Assembly: GCF_947242115.1 (NCBI RefSeq)
Contig: NC_074721.1
Location: 17,405,501 to 17,469,500, forward strand
Length of the DNA: 64,000 nt
Source of the DNA: Biomphalaria glabrata
Taxonomy: Eukaryota; Mollusca; Gastropoda; Planorbidae
Direction: 5' to 3'
Shown: positions 1 through 11,513 of the stretch, in pieces
Numbering within the stretch: the stretch's first letter is position 1
How the letters are laid out: each line of letters starts with the position of its first letter
Notes under the pieces: model-generated
What the model saw: only the letters and a program-made list of their open reading frames with translations
What the model was told of the DNA's origin: nothing
Databases searched by the model: none
Program-made: the position numbers and the translations under genes

Positions 1-231
1 TGGTCCACACACGGACACATTCACGCAATGGCACAATCAAAACAACTCCGAAAGCAAGGGAGGTGACCTACAGACTGATTGATGGAATGACCCCCAATAA
101 AGAAGAAGGCTAGGGACAGGGCAGGCCACACATGTAAACTATGTGGGATAGGTAATAACAAACCAGAGAAACATTTGTTTGGGGAGTGTCCAAACTTCAC
201 CAGTGTGAGAGAAACTCTGCCGAACATTTAA
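1..231 (+). mobile_element. LINE ORF 3' tail with CCHC knuckle (remnant)
   Basis: A reading frame ending at TAA 229-231 contains C-x2-C-x(10)-H-x4-C (HTCKLCG...EKHLFGECP) from about 133. This is the knuckle seen at the C-terminus of many non-LTR retrotransposon polyproteins. The same frame is interrupted further upstream. The piece is cut by the window edge, so the family cannot be fixed. Confidence 0.55.
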
Positions 232-1227
232 ATGCCAACCGTCTGGCCAAGGTCAACATAGGTCTAGCAATAGTTTTAAATACAATGTCTAAAACAAAAA
301 GTAAAAAAAAACTTTAACGTATGAACTTGACTTTGTTAGCAGAGAATAGGATACTTATGTGGAACATATACTTACAAGCTGCTTTTGACAACACAATCGT
401 AAATGGAATACAAGTAGATTATATACAAAGAAGGATTATACAATGCAGGATAGAAAATGTTCAATATAAAAATAAAAAATAAAGTAAAATGTACATTAAA
501 GTAAATGAAAATTGCAATGTATAAGAATTGAAATACTATATTTAAAGATAAGAAAATTTAATAAGAGAATAGGGGTTTTTTTTATTATAAAGAAACATAT
601 GTATATGAGTAGATAAATGTGCCTTTTGTTTGGCATATAATACTGTGAAGAGACTAAAACAGAAGATTTGATGTACACAATTACAAAGCATAAAGAAAGG
701 GTAGTGGATTGCAAATGCCATATACAACAGCAGCAGAAAGAAGGGTGAAAATGCAACGGTGCCTGTCGATTAACTATGCCCAACATGTGACCGCAGCTGT
801 TTATCATTGGCCTCTTTAGTCACACAAGAAGTTGCAAAGGGAAAAGATCGTCTCTCGAGACGTAAAATGCCACAGACCTAGCAACTTATAAAATGTAACT
901 ATTTCCATTTCCATGTTTGTAATCATTGTATTTTAAAATGTAGCTATTTAATTTGTACCTGTCTTTTTACCTGCCTGGGTGGACCACTTCGGGGGCCGAT
1001 TTTGAGTTTGTATTTCTACACAGTCTTTTTAACGTTGTTTTCTCTGGGCCTGAAACTGATATGTATAAAGAAATGTATGCCAAAAAAAAAAAGTAAAACT
1101 AACCAAAAGGGGGTGCTGTCACGGTCTATGTGGGGGAAATTACGATGCTCTTGTTAAGGAAAAAAAATGGGGGTTCAAGAGAAAGAGAGGGAGAGAGAGG
1201 TGTAATTTGATTGTAACAGATACACTA
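232..1227. other. AT-rich intergenic DNA, no gene seen
   Basis: No supportable coding exon. At about 950-1045 there is a short copy of the sequence around ACTTCGGGGGCCGATTTTG that recurs at 57,640-57,700 and, inverted, near 20,850-20,880. This marks a truncated piece of that interspersed repeat. Confidence 0.5.
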
Positions 1228-2155
1228 ATAAACTAGTTTAATAAAGAGCAAATATCGTATCCCATCAAGGGAGATAACAATAATAATAATGGGGGATCCC
1301 ATAAAGGGGAATAACAAACAGTAATAATTAATAATGTAATAGGAGTAATGTACACGAGTCACGGTGAGATCATTACGTACATCGCTTAGATCGTTTAAAT
1401 GGGTCACGTTTACTACAAAAGGAGGTGTTCCTGACATAAAAAAACAATATAACACTGTGACAAAGTGGATTAAAATTTGGCCGTACTGGGTGTCTAGGGG
1501 GTTTTATGATTTGAGAACCCACACTTGCACATATACACTATAGGCACAGCGTTTTAATGCAGGCAACAAATACTATGATGTAACATTATGTACAGTTTAT
1601 TATACAAATGAAGATAATTAAAAGGTGAAATGCTGTACAGTTGCTAGGATGGGATGTGGCGTATTTACATGTATTAGTCTATCATCATTAGATTTGAGAT
1701 CCAAGTGGTCTGAGTGTCATTAGGCTGGTTGCTTAGCTTTAGGTCCGGTGCTGCACTGATGAGACGGGTGTGGCTGGTGCTGACGCTGTTTGCTGGTGGG
1801 CTGTCGTGGTGGATCCACGCTCCGGGTGCAGTCCAACGCTGTATATCTGCAGAGCTCAGCTGCGGCTACCATTCAGTCAAGCCAGTGACGAGTCTGTGGC
1901 TAGTTTGTTGCTTGGACACTTACGGAGATAAGTACGACTGGTATCTACAAAGACTTCAAGCGGATGTCTGAATCGGTTTAGCCATAATGACTCGGAGGTA
2001 GATGCCTTTCCGTGAAGGACATTTTCAGAATGATGTATAGAAACTATAAATTAGTTTAATAAAGAGCAATAACAAATAGTAATAAATAATAATGTAATAG
2101 GAGTAATTTACACCAGTCACGGTGAGATCATTACGTACATCGCTTAGATAAATGA
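1228..2155 (+). repeat. Direct repeat pair flanking about 0.65 kb
   Basis: A segment at 1228-1396 (starting AATAAACTAGTTTAATAAAG and running through CACGGTGAGATCATTACGTA) recurs at about 2044-2155 in the same orientation. The second copy lacks about 60 bp that the first copy has. The interval between them holds an unrecognised 85-codon frame (1714-1971). The pair could be a local duplication or the remains of a small element; no coding domain decides this. Confidence 0.6.
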
Positions 2156-2597
2156 GATGAAAGGGTAAGGGGAAATCAATGACTGATACTCGCCCATCCT
2201 TTAACGTGAGTGAACATATAGTATAAGTAAATAAGCATGAGTTTACCTAAGTATTACATCTTGGCCAACATGGCCTATAAATATAGTACATAAATATCCA
2301 GTGAAATGATATGCCTACAGATATATTATGATTATTCCCTGCCAAGGAATTAATCAACATTACATACAAAGGGGCTCGTGGTGAGCGATAATTTATCAGT
2401 GATAAAATTAATGATAGCTTAAGAGCTAAATACATGTGGTAAGAATTATCCATGAATTCTAGTCCAGATGAAGTTGATGACTTTGGACATTTCGCCATAA
2501 AAGACATGATATAAAATATAAATATAAAGTAATCTACTTACATCATCCATGATAAAAAATACACAAATATATGTACACAAATAATGTAGTAAATAAT

Positions 2598-2745
<148 letters not shown>

Positions 2746-2759
2746 CCAAGTAAAATGGT

Positions 2760-4180
2760 TCTCAAGCACTTTACTAAGTTACATACCACCAATCCAAAGT
2801 GTAAGAAATAGGGGAAGAAAATATGTAGAGCTCAAGCAAGAGACCGATGTGCCCCCTGTGAGCTCTCGAGCATGAATGACTTGGACAGTGAAATATTGGT
2901 GAGGGGGGAGGGCGATAGGCTGCAAAAGTGGTGTAGACTATCTGGCGTCTTTTGATAAAAGAATTCCCCTCTCGACCGAGACGAAAGTATCCGGGAGATA
3001 GACATTGCGCGAAGGCGAGAGTTGAAAGTTCAGGAAATGTGCCCAGGTGGTCAGAGGATGTGGAGGGGAGATTATCAGAGCTCGGTCAGGTCAAGGGAGA
3101 TTAAACTTTGGTATTGGCTAGCGCTAGACGAATAGCGTTGCCCGAGGCGTTGAGTTAAATGGGCTCTTTGAAGTGACCAGCCGCTCCCGGAGGGGGGAGG
3201 GGATCAACGGATATTTACCAAGATAGATAGAGGGAGTGTACTCTTGTTAAGAGTCTAGTATGGCACGTGTCAGGATGGGGAAGGTAAAATGTGACATCAG
3301 AACCAAAGGGGGTGGGGCAGGATTGGAGGGGTGATGGCTGTGTTTTTAGCGCTTGATTAGCTAAATTAATAAATTGATGATAAAATGTTAAAATTAAATT
3401 AATTAAATGTTCGGACCTGAGTGATAACTTGAGTGAGCTAATACGGTTTATCACAAACACCTTGGAACAAATGAACATTGCAAATGTGTACTGTTAACTC
3501 TATTTAACTTTAGAAAATATTGCCCTTCTGTTGTTAGTCAGTCACATCACACTGTTGGTCCCTTTTATAATAGACATTCTACTATCTTTCGTGAATTTTG
3601 TAATGTAAGGCATTAATGACTCAAGAGTTTAATAATTTCAAGACGATCTCTTTTGTTTTTTTTTATGGTTAAGTTTTTAAAAATTGACATTAACGTCATA
3701 ATAAAAACAAGGAATAGGTTTATTTCTCGAAGAAAACAGTTCATATGGTAGCGTTTGTATAGATTTGTAGTGTCTCGTTCATTATGAAGATTTGGGATTT
3801 AAGTATTTAGTTGAGCGTCGACAGAGACAGATTACCTTCAATATCTATTCAATGTTTATGAATCGCCATCGCTTTTGATTGTCTCATTGCATTGTTGGCT
3901 TTCACCTGAGTTCAGCTGTTAGTTGGCGGTTTAGTTATTACCTCCGTTCCAACATAGCCTATTCATGACACAGTTACCAACAAGGAAGATTTATTGTCTA
4001 TTTTTAGTAACATGAGTGCTTATCTTTACGAACTTAATTAGTTGTAAACTTCTTATTTATTCAAATCATGAAACCTTGAGACTTTACATAACAAGGCTTC
4101 TTTCCTTCATTGAAATATTAACATCCTCTCTTTTGTAAAACTCATTGTTTGAAATTTTGATATATTTGCCTGCAGTGTTA
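2760..4180. other. Intergenic DNA, no gene seen
   Basis: A locally GC-richer, purine-rich stretch (about 2820-3330) is followed by AT-rich sequence. No recognisable domain, RNA gene or exon was found. Confidence 0.4.
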
Positions 4181-4184
4181 ATAT

Positions 4185-4558
4185 TGTTGCAACTCTTGGG
4201 TAGGCACTCAACGAAAAGGCAGGCAACACAACACAGCTTAACAGGAAATAAATATATGTGTTTATTCACTAGGTCAAACACATAACATCCTTCAGCTTGC
4301 TCAGAGTCTTACTACTAAGTATACCAGTCCTTTGCTACTTAACCCAAATGTGGACCAAAGACAGCTTTACCCGCTTCGCTCCAGGTTCCTACTACAACCT
4401 TCAGGCAGCACAAAAGTTGGCCTCTTAGTTTCCTAAACATTCTGACTCTTCACAATCCCTGATGCACTGTTCTTCTCTCTATTCTAGTGTCTTCCTGTTT
4501 ACGTTCAACAGTGCGCTAGTGTGCATTCTAAGCACTGGTGCAAGGCAGGGTTACAACA
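4185..4558 (-). mobile_element. Solo LTR of an LTR retrotransposon (fossil)
   Basis: A 374-bp unit is bounded by TGTTGCAAC on the left and GTTACAACA on the right, giving TG..CA ends with a 9-bp imperfect inverted repeat. It is flanked on both sides by the 4-bp direct repeat ATAT (4181-4184 and 4559-4562). Read on the minus strand it carries an AATAAA signal toward its 3' side, as LTRs do. No internal coding part adjoins it, so it looks like a solo LTR left by recombination. Family unresolved. Confidence 0.7.
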
Positions 4559-4562
4559 ATAT

Positions 4563-5455
4563 TTTCAATTTAATTTATATTAAATACAGTTACATGTTGG
4601 GTCGTATCCTCGTAGCCTATAGGTGGATGCAAATTTTATGAAAAAAATATTATTATCAAGCCGTTGCTGTAAAGTGACGAGAATCTAATTACGGTGTACA
4701 TATTGAGTTTGCGAACCAATTATACTTCTTTAAAAACGATAAAAAAATATATTGTGTGAAGAAACTTAAAAGAGTGATACATCTATCAATTTGTAAATGA
4801 ATGTTTTATTTTAAACATTCAGGGATCATGTTTCAATGAACATTGTTCTGTATGAATAGCGTTACAGACAATATCGGAAACGATAAGGGTTGGAAGAGAG
4901 CACTTAGAACTCAACTTGATGGCGTTCGTATAGAAAATATTGAACGAGACCGAAAATACAACCAATCGTATTAACAAAACAAAACTCACAAAAGTGATAT
5001 TCAATGTGCGTTAGTGCCAACTACTTTCACTTCAATGAGTAAAGACAAGACAAACAAGTTGGTCTAGAGTCTAGACTACATTCATTGGGGGGGGGGGGGG
5101 GGCTGTACATACTAGATGTAAATGTGTAATGATAACTGATAGGATCTATCAAAACTATATTTAAAAATAACATCCGTTACAAAGGGAAGTTGGTCAACAG
5201 GAAGTGTAGTTCATCTACAGCTTCATAATCTGAGAGGACTACAGTGAATAGTAATCATCAAACAAAATGTTGAAATCATGAGTTAAAATTAACTAATTAA
5301 GATCGTTTTCAGAACAGACCGTTGAATTACAGAGAGAAAGTACTCTATCAGTAAACAGAGTAACAGTCGTGTCACGTGCCTAAGCAAACAAAAAAAGGTA
5401 GTTTAGAGTAGTGTTCTTTAATAGTTGCTGCATTTTTATTCTTACAATATAACTA
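4563..5455. other. AT-rich intergenic DNA with a G tract
   Basis: No gene seen. An uninterrupted run of about 14 G lies at 5089-5102. Confidence 0.45.
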
Positions 5456-5457
5456 CA

Positions 5458-5772
5458 GCATACTGTCTAGTGCCTACCAAGCTAGTAGTAAAACCTACTG
5501 TCTAATAACTACCAGGATAGAACTGCAACCTACTGTCTAGTGCCTACCAGGCTAGAACTGCAACGTACTGTCTAGTGCCTACCTGGCTAGAACTGCAACC
5601 TACTGTTTAGTGCCTACCAGGCTAGAACTGCAACCTACTGTCTAGTGCCTATCAGGCTAGAACTGCAACCTACTGTCTAGTGCCTACCAGGCTAGAACTA
5701 AAAAATACTGTCTAGTGCCTACCTAGCTATAACTACAACCTACTGACTAGTGCCTACCAGGCTATAACTATG
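5458..5772 (+). repeat. 35-bp minisatellite, about 9 copies
   Basis: The unit TACTGTCTAGTGCCTACCAG plus GCTAGAACTGCAACC repeats head to tail. Outer copies are more diverged than inner ones. Confidence 0.9.
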
Positions 5773-5779
5773 TTTGTTG

Positions 5780-6590
5780 TTATTGCAGTTTGTTGTAGCA
5801 CGTATACCTTGTTTCCATACTATTTTTTGTGTGGATAGGTGGGGGGGGGGGGGGGGGAGGAATGATTTTCCTTATACTTTAAAGTGCTAAAATATACAGC
5901 TTTAAAGCGAATTTGAGGGATCGGAACTCAAGCTTTGTATCCAAGCGGTTTATTCCAGCCGGCCATATCTAGATTTAGATATGGGCATGTTTTTACTCTA
6001 TCGAGGCATATGATTGAGTGTGTATGTGTGTATATAATGATGTGTTTACGAGTGTGTAAAGAAGTCTCAAGATGAAAAACATGTTCGACATACTTAAGAC
6101 AAACTTCGGTGTCCAGTTCATACGTCAGCATTTACAGTCACTTGGTGTTTCTATGCGCCTGGATTTTGAAGATAAACCGTTTGAAGTGATCTCTAAGTAT
6201 TATCAAGTTGTATCAGTCCAGCATTTGAAGTCGTCAGTTAAATAGTTCATTCTTTACTCGGATGTGTCAGAAGACAAACTTTTTGCTTTCTAAGTATAGG
6301 ACAGTTAGTGTGAAATGTTATATGTTTTGTTTTTAGTTATGATTGAACTATTATGTTCTAGTCCAATTACTTCTGTACTTAATTCTTAAGTTACAATTAC
6401 TTACAATAGAATTAAAAATTTAAAAAAATCCAGATTATTCTCCAATCATCCATATCATTTTTGTATTTGTGCTATTAAAAACATTTATAACAAAAATACG
6501 TAAGTTTCCAACACACGCATTGATCAGACTCAATGACTAATATTAATATATTACTAATTACTAATATATTTCTATTGCTTAAAACGTAGT
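5780..6590. other. Intergenic DNA, no gene seen
   Basis: Contains a G-run at about 5840-5858. The rest is AT-rich without a recognisable exon. Confidence 0.4.
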
Positions 6591-6639
6591 GACCAAGCAA
6601 AACATTCTGACGACATACTTTAGATCCAGGCGATGTGGC

Positions 6640-6845
6640 CAGTCGGAGCGAGACCAGTTGTCTGTCGAAGGCCTGAACACCGACCTGCAACGTCACAACA
6701 TGTGGGCAGTGGTGACTAGTAGCTCGTTGTCACGTCACAGGTTTGTACGAGTCAAAGCGCCATTAATCTCCACTGCCCGCAAGTTGCGACCTTGCAGGTC
6801 AGTTTGTAGGCCTGCTGTAACGAATGGTCTTGGTCGGAGACCGAC
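6640..6845. repeat. Imperfect inverted repeat (foldback)
   Basis: The left arm around 6655-6715 (AAGGCCTGAACACCGACCTG, then GCAACGTCACAAC and GGGCAGTGG) matches the reverse complement of the right arm around 6765-6840 (AGGCCTACAAACTGACCTGC, then AAGGTCGCAAC and GGGCAGTGG). The loop is about 50 bp. It could be a degraded foldback element or a structured-RNA template. The 143-codon frame over it has no recognisable domain. Confidence 0.65.
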
Positions 6846-7149
6846 GATTCCAGTTCTCACTGGAGCATACCTATTTTATATCAACTCACTCCGTCTGTCT
6901 GTATGTCTGTTTGGTACACATTTAGTGAATGCTTTTTCTCTTACGTCCCATTGTAAAAAGAAGTTAAATCTTTGCACAATGATTCAATTTACTCTACGAC
7001 AAAATAAAATAAATCAATAAAAAATAAACAAAATACATTTAATCAATTAGTGGTAAAATAGTTTATATCATGTGAAATAGAAAGGAGAAATAAATCTTAC
7101 AGTATTGAGAAATATGGGTGTAATTGTGTAGTTCTTCCCCCTTATATAT

Positions 7150-7400
7150 TTTTTTTTAGAGAGAAATAGTCAGTATCTCGAGAGAGCGATAGAGAGAGAG
7201 AGAGAGAGGGGGGCAACGGAGAGGGAGTGTGTGGAAAGGGAGAAAGAGAGTTAGAGAGAGTGAGAGAGAGAGAGAGAAGCGTGAATGAGGGAAGAGTGAG
7301 AATAAGAAGGATGGAGGGAGGGAGAAATGGGGGAGGAAGGTAAAGATGGAGGGAGAGAATAAAAGGAGAGAGATAGAGAGAAATTAAGAAAGGGGAGTAG
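7150..7400. repeat. Purine-rich GA tract
   Basis: A long run of AGAGAG and GGAGA motifs, nearly pure purine on the plus strand. No gene. Confidence 0.85.
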
Positions 7401-8155
7401 TAGAGAAGAAGAAGTGGAAACTAACAACCTCTAAAAGATTGGAAAATTTGTAAAGGTCATTTCTATAATTTGAGACTATCAGTTACGGATCTCTTGTTAC
7501 GACCACTTCAAACGCAACACAGTTCGTGTTGTTTAGTAGCCAATTTTCTCCCTTCTTATCGTACTAGTGTCTTTTTGAACTCTCTACTTACAGTATGTGT
7601 TAAGCTCAGTTACTCAATTACTCATGTGCATTGGAAATGTATTCAAGCACGTTGGATAATTTGTTGCTCTAACCCAGTAGGAAGTAGCGTATTGTGTTAT
7701 TGCTAATTCAGTATGGAACATCTTCAATTGTAAAGACAGGTAGGTTAACTTACTATGTACTTTTAGCTAGTTTAACATTAGAGCAGCTGACTTTCTAAAT
7801 TCTATTTTAATCTGGTTAGTAAGAGTTAGCTTTTCTTTATTTGTTTTCTTTCGGGGATAGAGGCACGAATATAAACTAAGTTTCATAAAAATATGGAATC
7901 AAGATTAAAATAAAAACCAAACACCATGAAAAAAAAAACCACAACTGACTCAGAGCCATTATCAAGCAGTAGTATGCGAGAGCACTAAGCCCTGTGATGG
8001 AGTCCCGAGAGAGACAGGAAGAATGCCTCGCATGAGTGTCATGTAGTGCTTGATTTTTAAAGTGAAATGTTGCGGAAGATCTTAAACTAGTTTAACTTTG
8101 TTCGATGACAAGTCTGGTCAGGCACAAAAGTTGAAAACAAACAGTATGTATTCTA
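7400..8155. other. Intergenic DNA, no gene seen
   Basis: No domain, RNA gene or clear repeat recognised. Confidence 0.4.
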
Positions 8156-8164
8156 TATCGACTT

Positions 8165-8715
8165 TTTATCTGTAAATGTTTGTATCAAACTATGATATTT
8201 ATTTGTTTGTATCAACTTATAATCTAACGATGTTTGTATCAACCTATTATCTAAAGACATTTTTATCAAAGTATGATGTTAAGATGTGTGTATCAAAGTT
8301 TGATGTTAAGATGTTTGTATCATATGTATGATGTCAAGATGTTTGTATCAAAGTATGATGTTAATATGTTTGTATCAAAGTATGATGTTAAGATGTGTGT
8401 ATCAAAATATGATGTTAAGATGTTTGTATCAAAGTATGATGTTAAGAGGTTTGTATCAAGGTTTGATGTCAAGATGTTTGTATCAAGGTTTGATGTGAAG
8501 ATGTTTTAATGAGGTTTGATGTTAAGATGTTTGTATCAAAATATGCTATTAAAATGTTTGTATCAAAGTATGATGTTAAGATGTTTGTATCAAAGTTTGA
8601 TGTTAAGATGTGTGTATCAAGGTGTGATGTTAAATTGTTTGTATCAAGGTATGATGTTAAGATGTTTGTATCACCTTATGATCTTAGGAGAATTGTATCA
8701 ACTTATGATCCTAAC
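8165..8715 (+). repeat. 27-bp minisatellite, about 20 copies
   Basis: The unit ATGTTAAGATGTTTGTATCA plus AAGTATG repeats head to tail, with decayed copies at both edges. The period is a multiple of three, so frames encoding DVKMFVSKY-type repeats stay open. I regard these as by-products. Confidence 0.93.
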
Positions 8716-8974
8716 ATGTTATGAATGTTTTGTAAAAGCGAATATTTTACTCTAAATAAACGAATGAAGGATAGATATAACAAAATATTGAAACTTTTTC
8801 CTTACCTTACTTCCCTTTTCCCCCACACCTAAAAAAATTCCGATAAAGCGAAGGTATAAGCTAACTGAGATCTGATACAATTCTAATGGTCGGATTATAA
8901 CTTCAGACTTAGAATACGTTGAGTAAAATATTCGTGGACGTTTATTTGCGACTAGTTTACTCTTACTAACTAAT

Positions 8975-9190
8975 AAAGCTTGTCTTCGAGTCCGAAGATT
9001 AATGAGGAATGGAGTATTTCCCGTGGCTACGCGGCCCCAACTGTGAATTACATGTTTTGCCACAACCAAGGCAAAGCATAACTATTGTCCTCCGATGGTC
9101 GATTGCGATTTTCTGCGTCTGTCCTCGGCAACGGATTTTCTTTTCGTCTGAAATGTGTATACCGCGGCCTTTGTGAATGAAACCGCATGA
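8975..9190 (+). repeat. Interspersed repeat, copy 1 (TTCGAGTCCGAAGAT type)
   Basis: Starts with the palindromic TTCGAGTCCGAAGAT motif and continues with GAGGAAT, CCCGTGGCTACGCGGCCCCA and a CCGCGGC motif. The same series, more diverged, recurs in the same orientation at 59,214-59,470. This indicates a dispersed element of unknown class. Confidence 0.55.
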
Positions 9191-9227
9191 AGCAGCTAAG
9201 GCAAGTTGGGGGTTAGGTTAGCTGCTC

Positions 9228-9515
9228 TTAAAAGCGTTTCCGGGCACCTCTGTTACGTCGACCGCCTGTTAGCTCACCAAAAAGAACTGCCTTTGGCATA
9301 CGTTTGTCCCCCATACGGGATACGTGCCCTGCCCAGCATAACTGTCGGACCATAAGAAAACCTCTTATACTTATACTGTCATAACCGGCGTTCGCAAGGA
9401 CATCGCTGTTTGTAGTGCTGTCTAGCAAACGTATGTTCATGATGGAGGGCAAACATCTTTGGTGAAAGCGTTCAAGCAGTCTAAGTAATTGATGAAAAAT
9501 AAATTTAAACAACAT
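9228..9515 (-). mobile_element. LINE polyprotein C-terminal fragment
   Basis: The minus-strand frame contains LLRLLERFHQRCL, RQLCWAGHVSRM and MPKAVLFGEL. This is the region just after the reverse transcriptase core in RTE/BovB-like and related LINE polyproteins. No RT core is left nearby, so this is a dead fragment. A related C-terminal fragment on the other strand lies at 32,566-32,995. Confidence 0.75.
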
Positions 9516-9789
9516 TTGAAGCTTTCTTACCCCGTCACATTGCTCCCTATGGACGAAAACAAGCGAATGTATAAAATTCTAATGATAAGCCATTAGTATA
9601 GTTCCATGGCTAAGCCTATAGATCAATACGTACAAGACGGTGCGCAAGATGTTCCTGAACCTTTTTTTAAAACTCTTTTATCTATAGGGCCTAAATGCGG
9701 ACATACCCGATGACATATAATCTGTTAAAGATAACGATTGTCTAGACCTCTAGTCAAATTTAAATTCATTTTTTATTATCCTTTGCTAA

Positions 9790-9915
9790 ATAATAACGTT
9801 CAAACTAGAGTTTTTCCAGTGTGGCCAATTAGCTAGTAATTCTTTTCCTAAACATATAGATCAGCTGCAAAATTTCTAGGAAAATCGTTAGAGCGTTTTA
9901 TTATACAGTGATTTG
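9790..9915 (+). repeat. Interspersed repeat (GAGTTTTTCC..TTTCTAGGAAAA)
   Basis: The motif series GAGTTTTTCC, TTAGCTAGTA, AAACATA and TTTCTAGGAAAATC recurs at about 52,880-52,985 (+), 43,085-43,180 (-) and 46,985-47,110 (-). Four copies in one window mark a dispersed element of unknown type. Confidence 0.6.
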
Positions 9916-9919
9916 GGCA

Positions 9920-11370
9920 GTGGCGCGCCTTCCGTGTAAACAGTAACTGTCAGAGGGCTATGTCATTCACCAAAAAGTCTCAATCAATCTTTTTCTTTCT
10001 TCTAAGCCTCTGTCGCGTAGTTTAGACAAGTGTCCCAACTCTGTTTTGTTTTCTTCTCAGCAGCTTCTGTCTCGTAGTTTAGACAAGTGTCTTTTGCTTT
10101 GTCCCAACTCTGTGTGTTTTCCTCTACTCGTATTACTTGTACGGGGCGAGAGTGCCTTGTAGTTTTGTTTTGAATTGTTTTTGCTACGTCACAAAGTCCG
10201 GCGACATTTATTGGTCATTCGTTGTCCTGAGACAGTTCCCCCTTTGCATTTGTTTGAAATGGACGGTGTGTTAGTCTGTACTAGTTTCTTGGACTTATAT
10301 TATTCAGTAGGATTTTTGAGACCCACGTTTAGGGTGAGTTACTTCGTAGTGATATCTCTTATTGTATGTTACGTATGAAGGTTGTCGCTGTTTCTTGTTT
10401 TGGAATAGAGGTTGAATTGTGTGTTTAATTCGTTTATAGGGTTCCAGTGTTGGAGTGGCAGGTACTGACCTCCAGTCTATGCCAGTGTGGGCGTCGCTTG
10501 TCGTCTCAGAAATATATTTATATATATATATTACAGTCTTCAGTGTCATTGTCAGATTGGCGATCATCGACGGCGTTGAGTGTCAGAGCAGTTACACATC
10601 AGTTGGTATCAGATGGGATCAGCTGAGGTCTTACTTTATTATTGCCGAGGTTGGTAGTTTTTGTGACGCCAGTCGGTCAGCGTCTGGTGGACTATGAAAC
10701 CAGTGTGATAGCAGTAGCAAGGTGCTTATGTATTATTGAATAATATCTATCTATATATGTTATATTTATATATTATCTATTCATCATTATATCATTCTCA
10801 TTGTACATATACATCTATCAGTATCATACAATTAAATTATTATTTTTTTGTTATTTAAACCATCCACATAGTTGGTTACTCTATGTACGACTGTGTATGA
10901 ATGATGTTCTTGTCAGGTTGAACCTCGGGACCTTAATTGTGTACAGCTATATAACAACACAAAGAGATTCTGAACCTGACAGCCTCGTAAGATGAAAATC
11001 CGCTTGTAGTTATGTGTCGTCAGTCCGTCTGTCTGTAACATTGTTGTTTGAAAAATAAATCTGGAAAACCTTTGGAAAACGAAATTTCTCCTTTTTAAAA
11101 AAAAGATGAAATGTAATCTACGTAGGAAATCTCATTGTCGTTCAAATCTTCAGTTTGTTTTCAAGTTTAAATATGATTCATTGACATTTGACAATCAAAG
11201 CAAGACCATGGCTTGAATATTTCTTTCCCATTGACTGAGACCTCTGGAGGCGCATCTAAATATTTGATGTAACTGAAACTCTCTTCGTAGTCTTGTTTAT
11301 TTTCACTATTGACATTTTTTTATAAATGACACAAAACATTGACTTATTTCTTCACTAATGCAAATAATTT
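9920..11370. other. Upstream region of TM-A, no exon resolved
   Basis: Holds a roughly 70-bp imperfect tandem duplication at about 10,000-10,110 (GTAGTTTAGACAAGTGTC in both copies). Otherwise it is AT-rich. A 5' UTR exon of TM-A should lie here or further upstream, because TM-A exon 1 is preceded by a splice acceptor, but I cannot place it. Confidence 0.4.
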
Positions 11371-11382
11371 ATTTCAGCTAAA

Positions 11383-11513
11383 ATGGTAGTGGGCGTGGTA
11401 ATGTCAGTTATTGTCATTTCAATCTGGAGTTCCGCCTCTGCTACTAATGACACTGTGTTAACAATCAAGTATAATGGTACAAGAATTACATTCTCAAGAT
11501 CAAATCTAGTTAC
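11383..11513 (+). CDS. TM-A exon 1 (signal peptide exon)
   Basis: ATG at 11,383, 43 codons plus two bases, then a strong donor AC|GTAAGTAG. Encodes the signal peptide and a short stretch with sequons NDT and NGT. Confidence 0.8.

Noticed and set aside
1755-1775. Hammerhead ribozyme core (CTGATGAG)
   Set aside because: No matching GAAA strand and helices at the right spacing.
1714-1971. 85-aa frame with a hydrophobic start
   Set aside because: No domain or second exon recognised; it lies between direct repeats and is more likely element-derived.
6589-7020. 143-aa open frame
   Set aside because: It overlaps the long hairpin, has no domain, no good start context and no splice sites.
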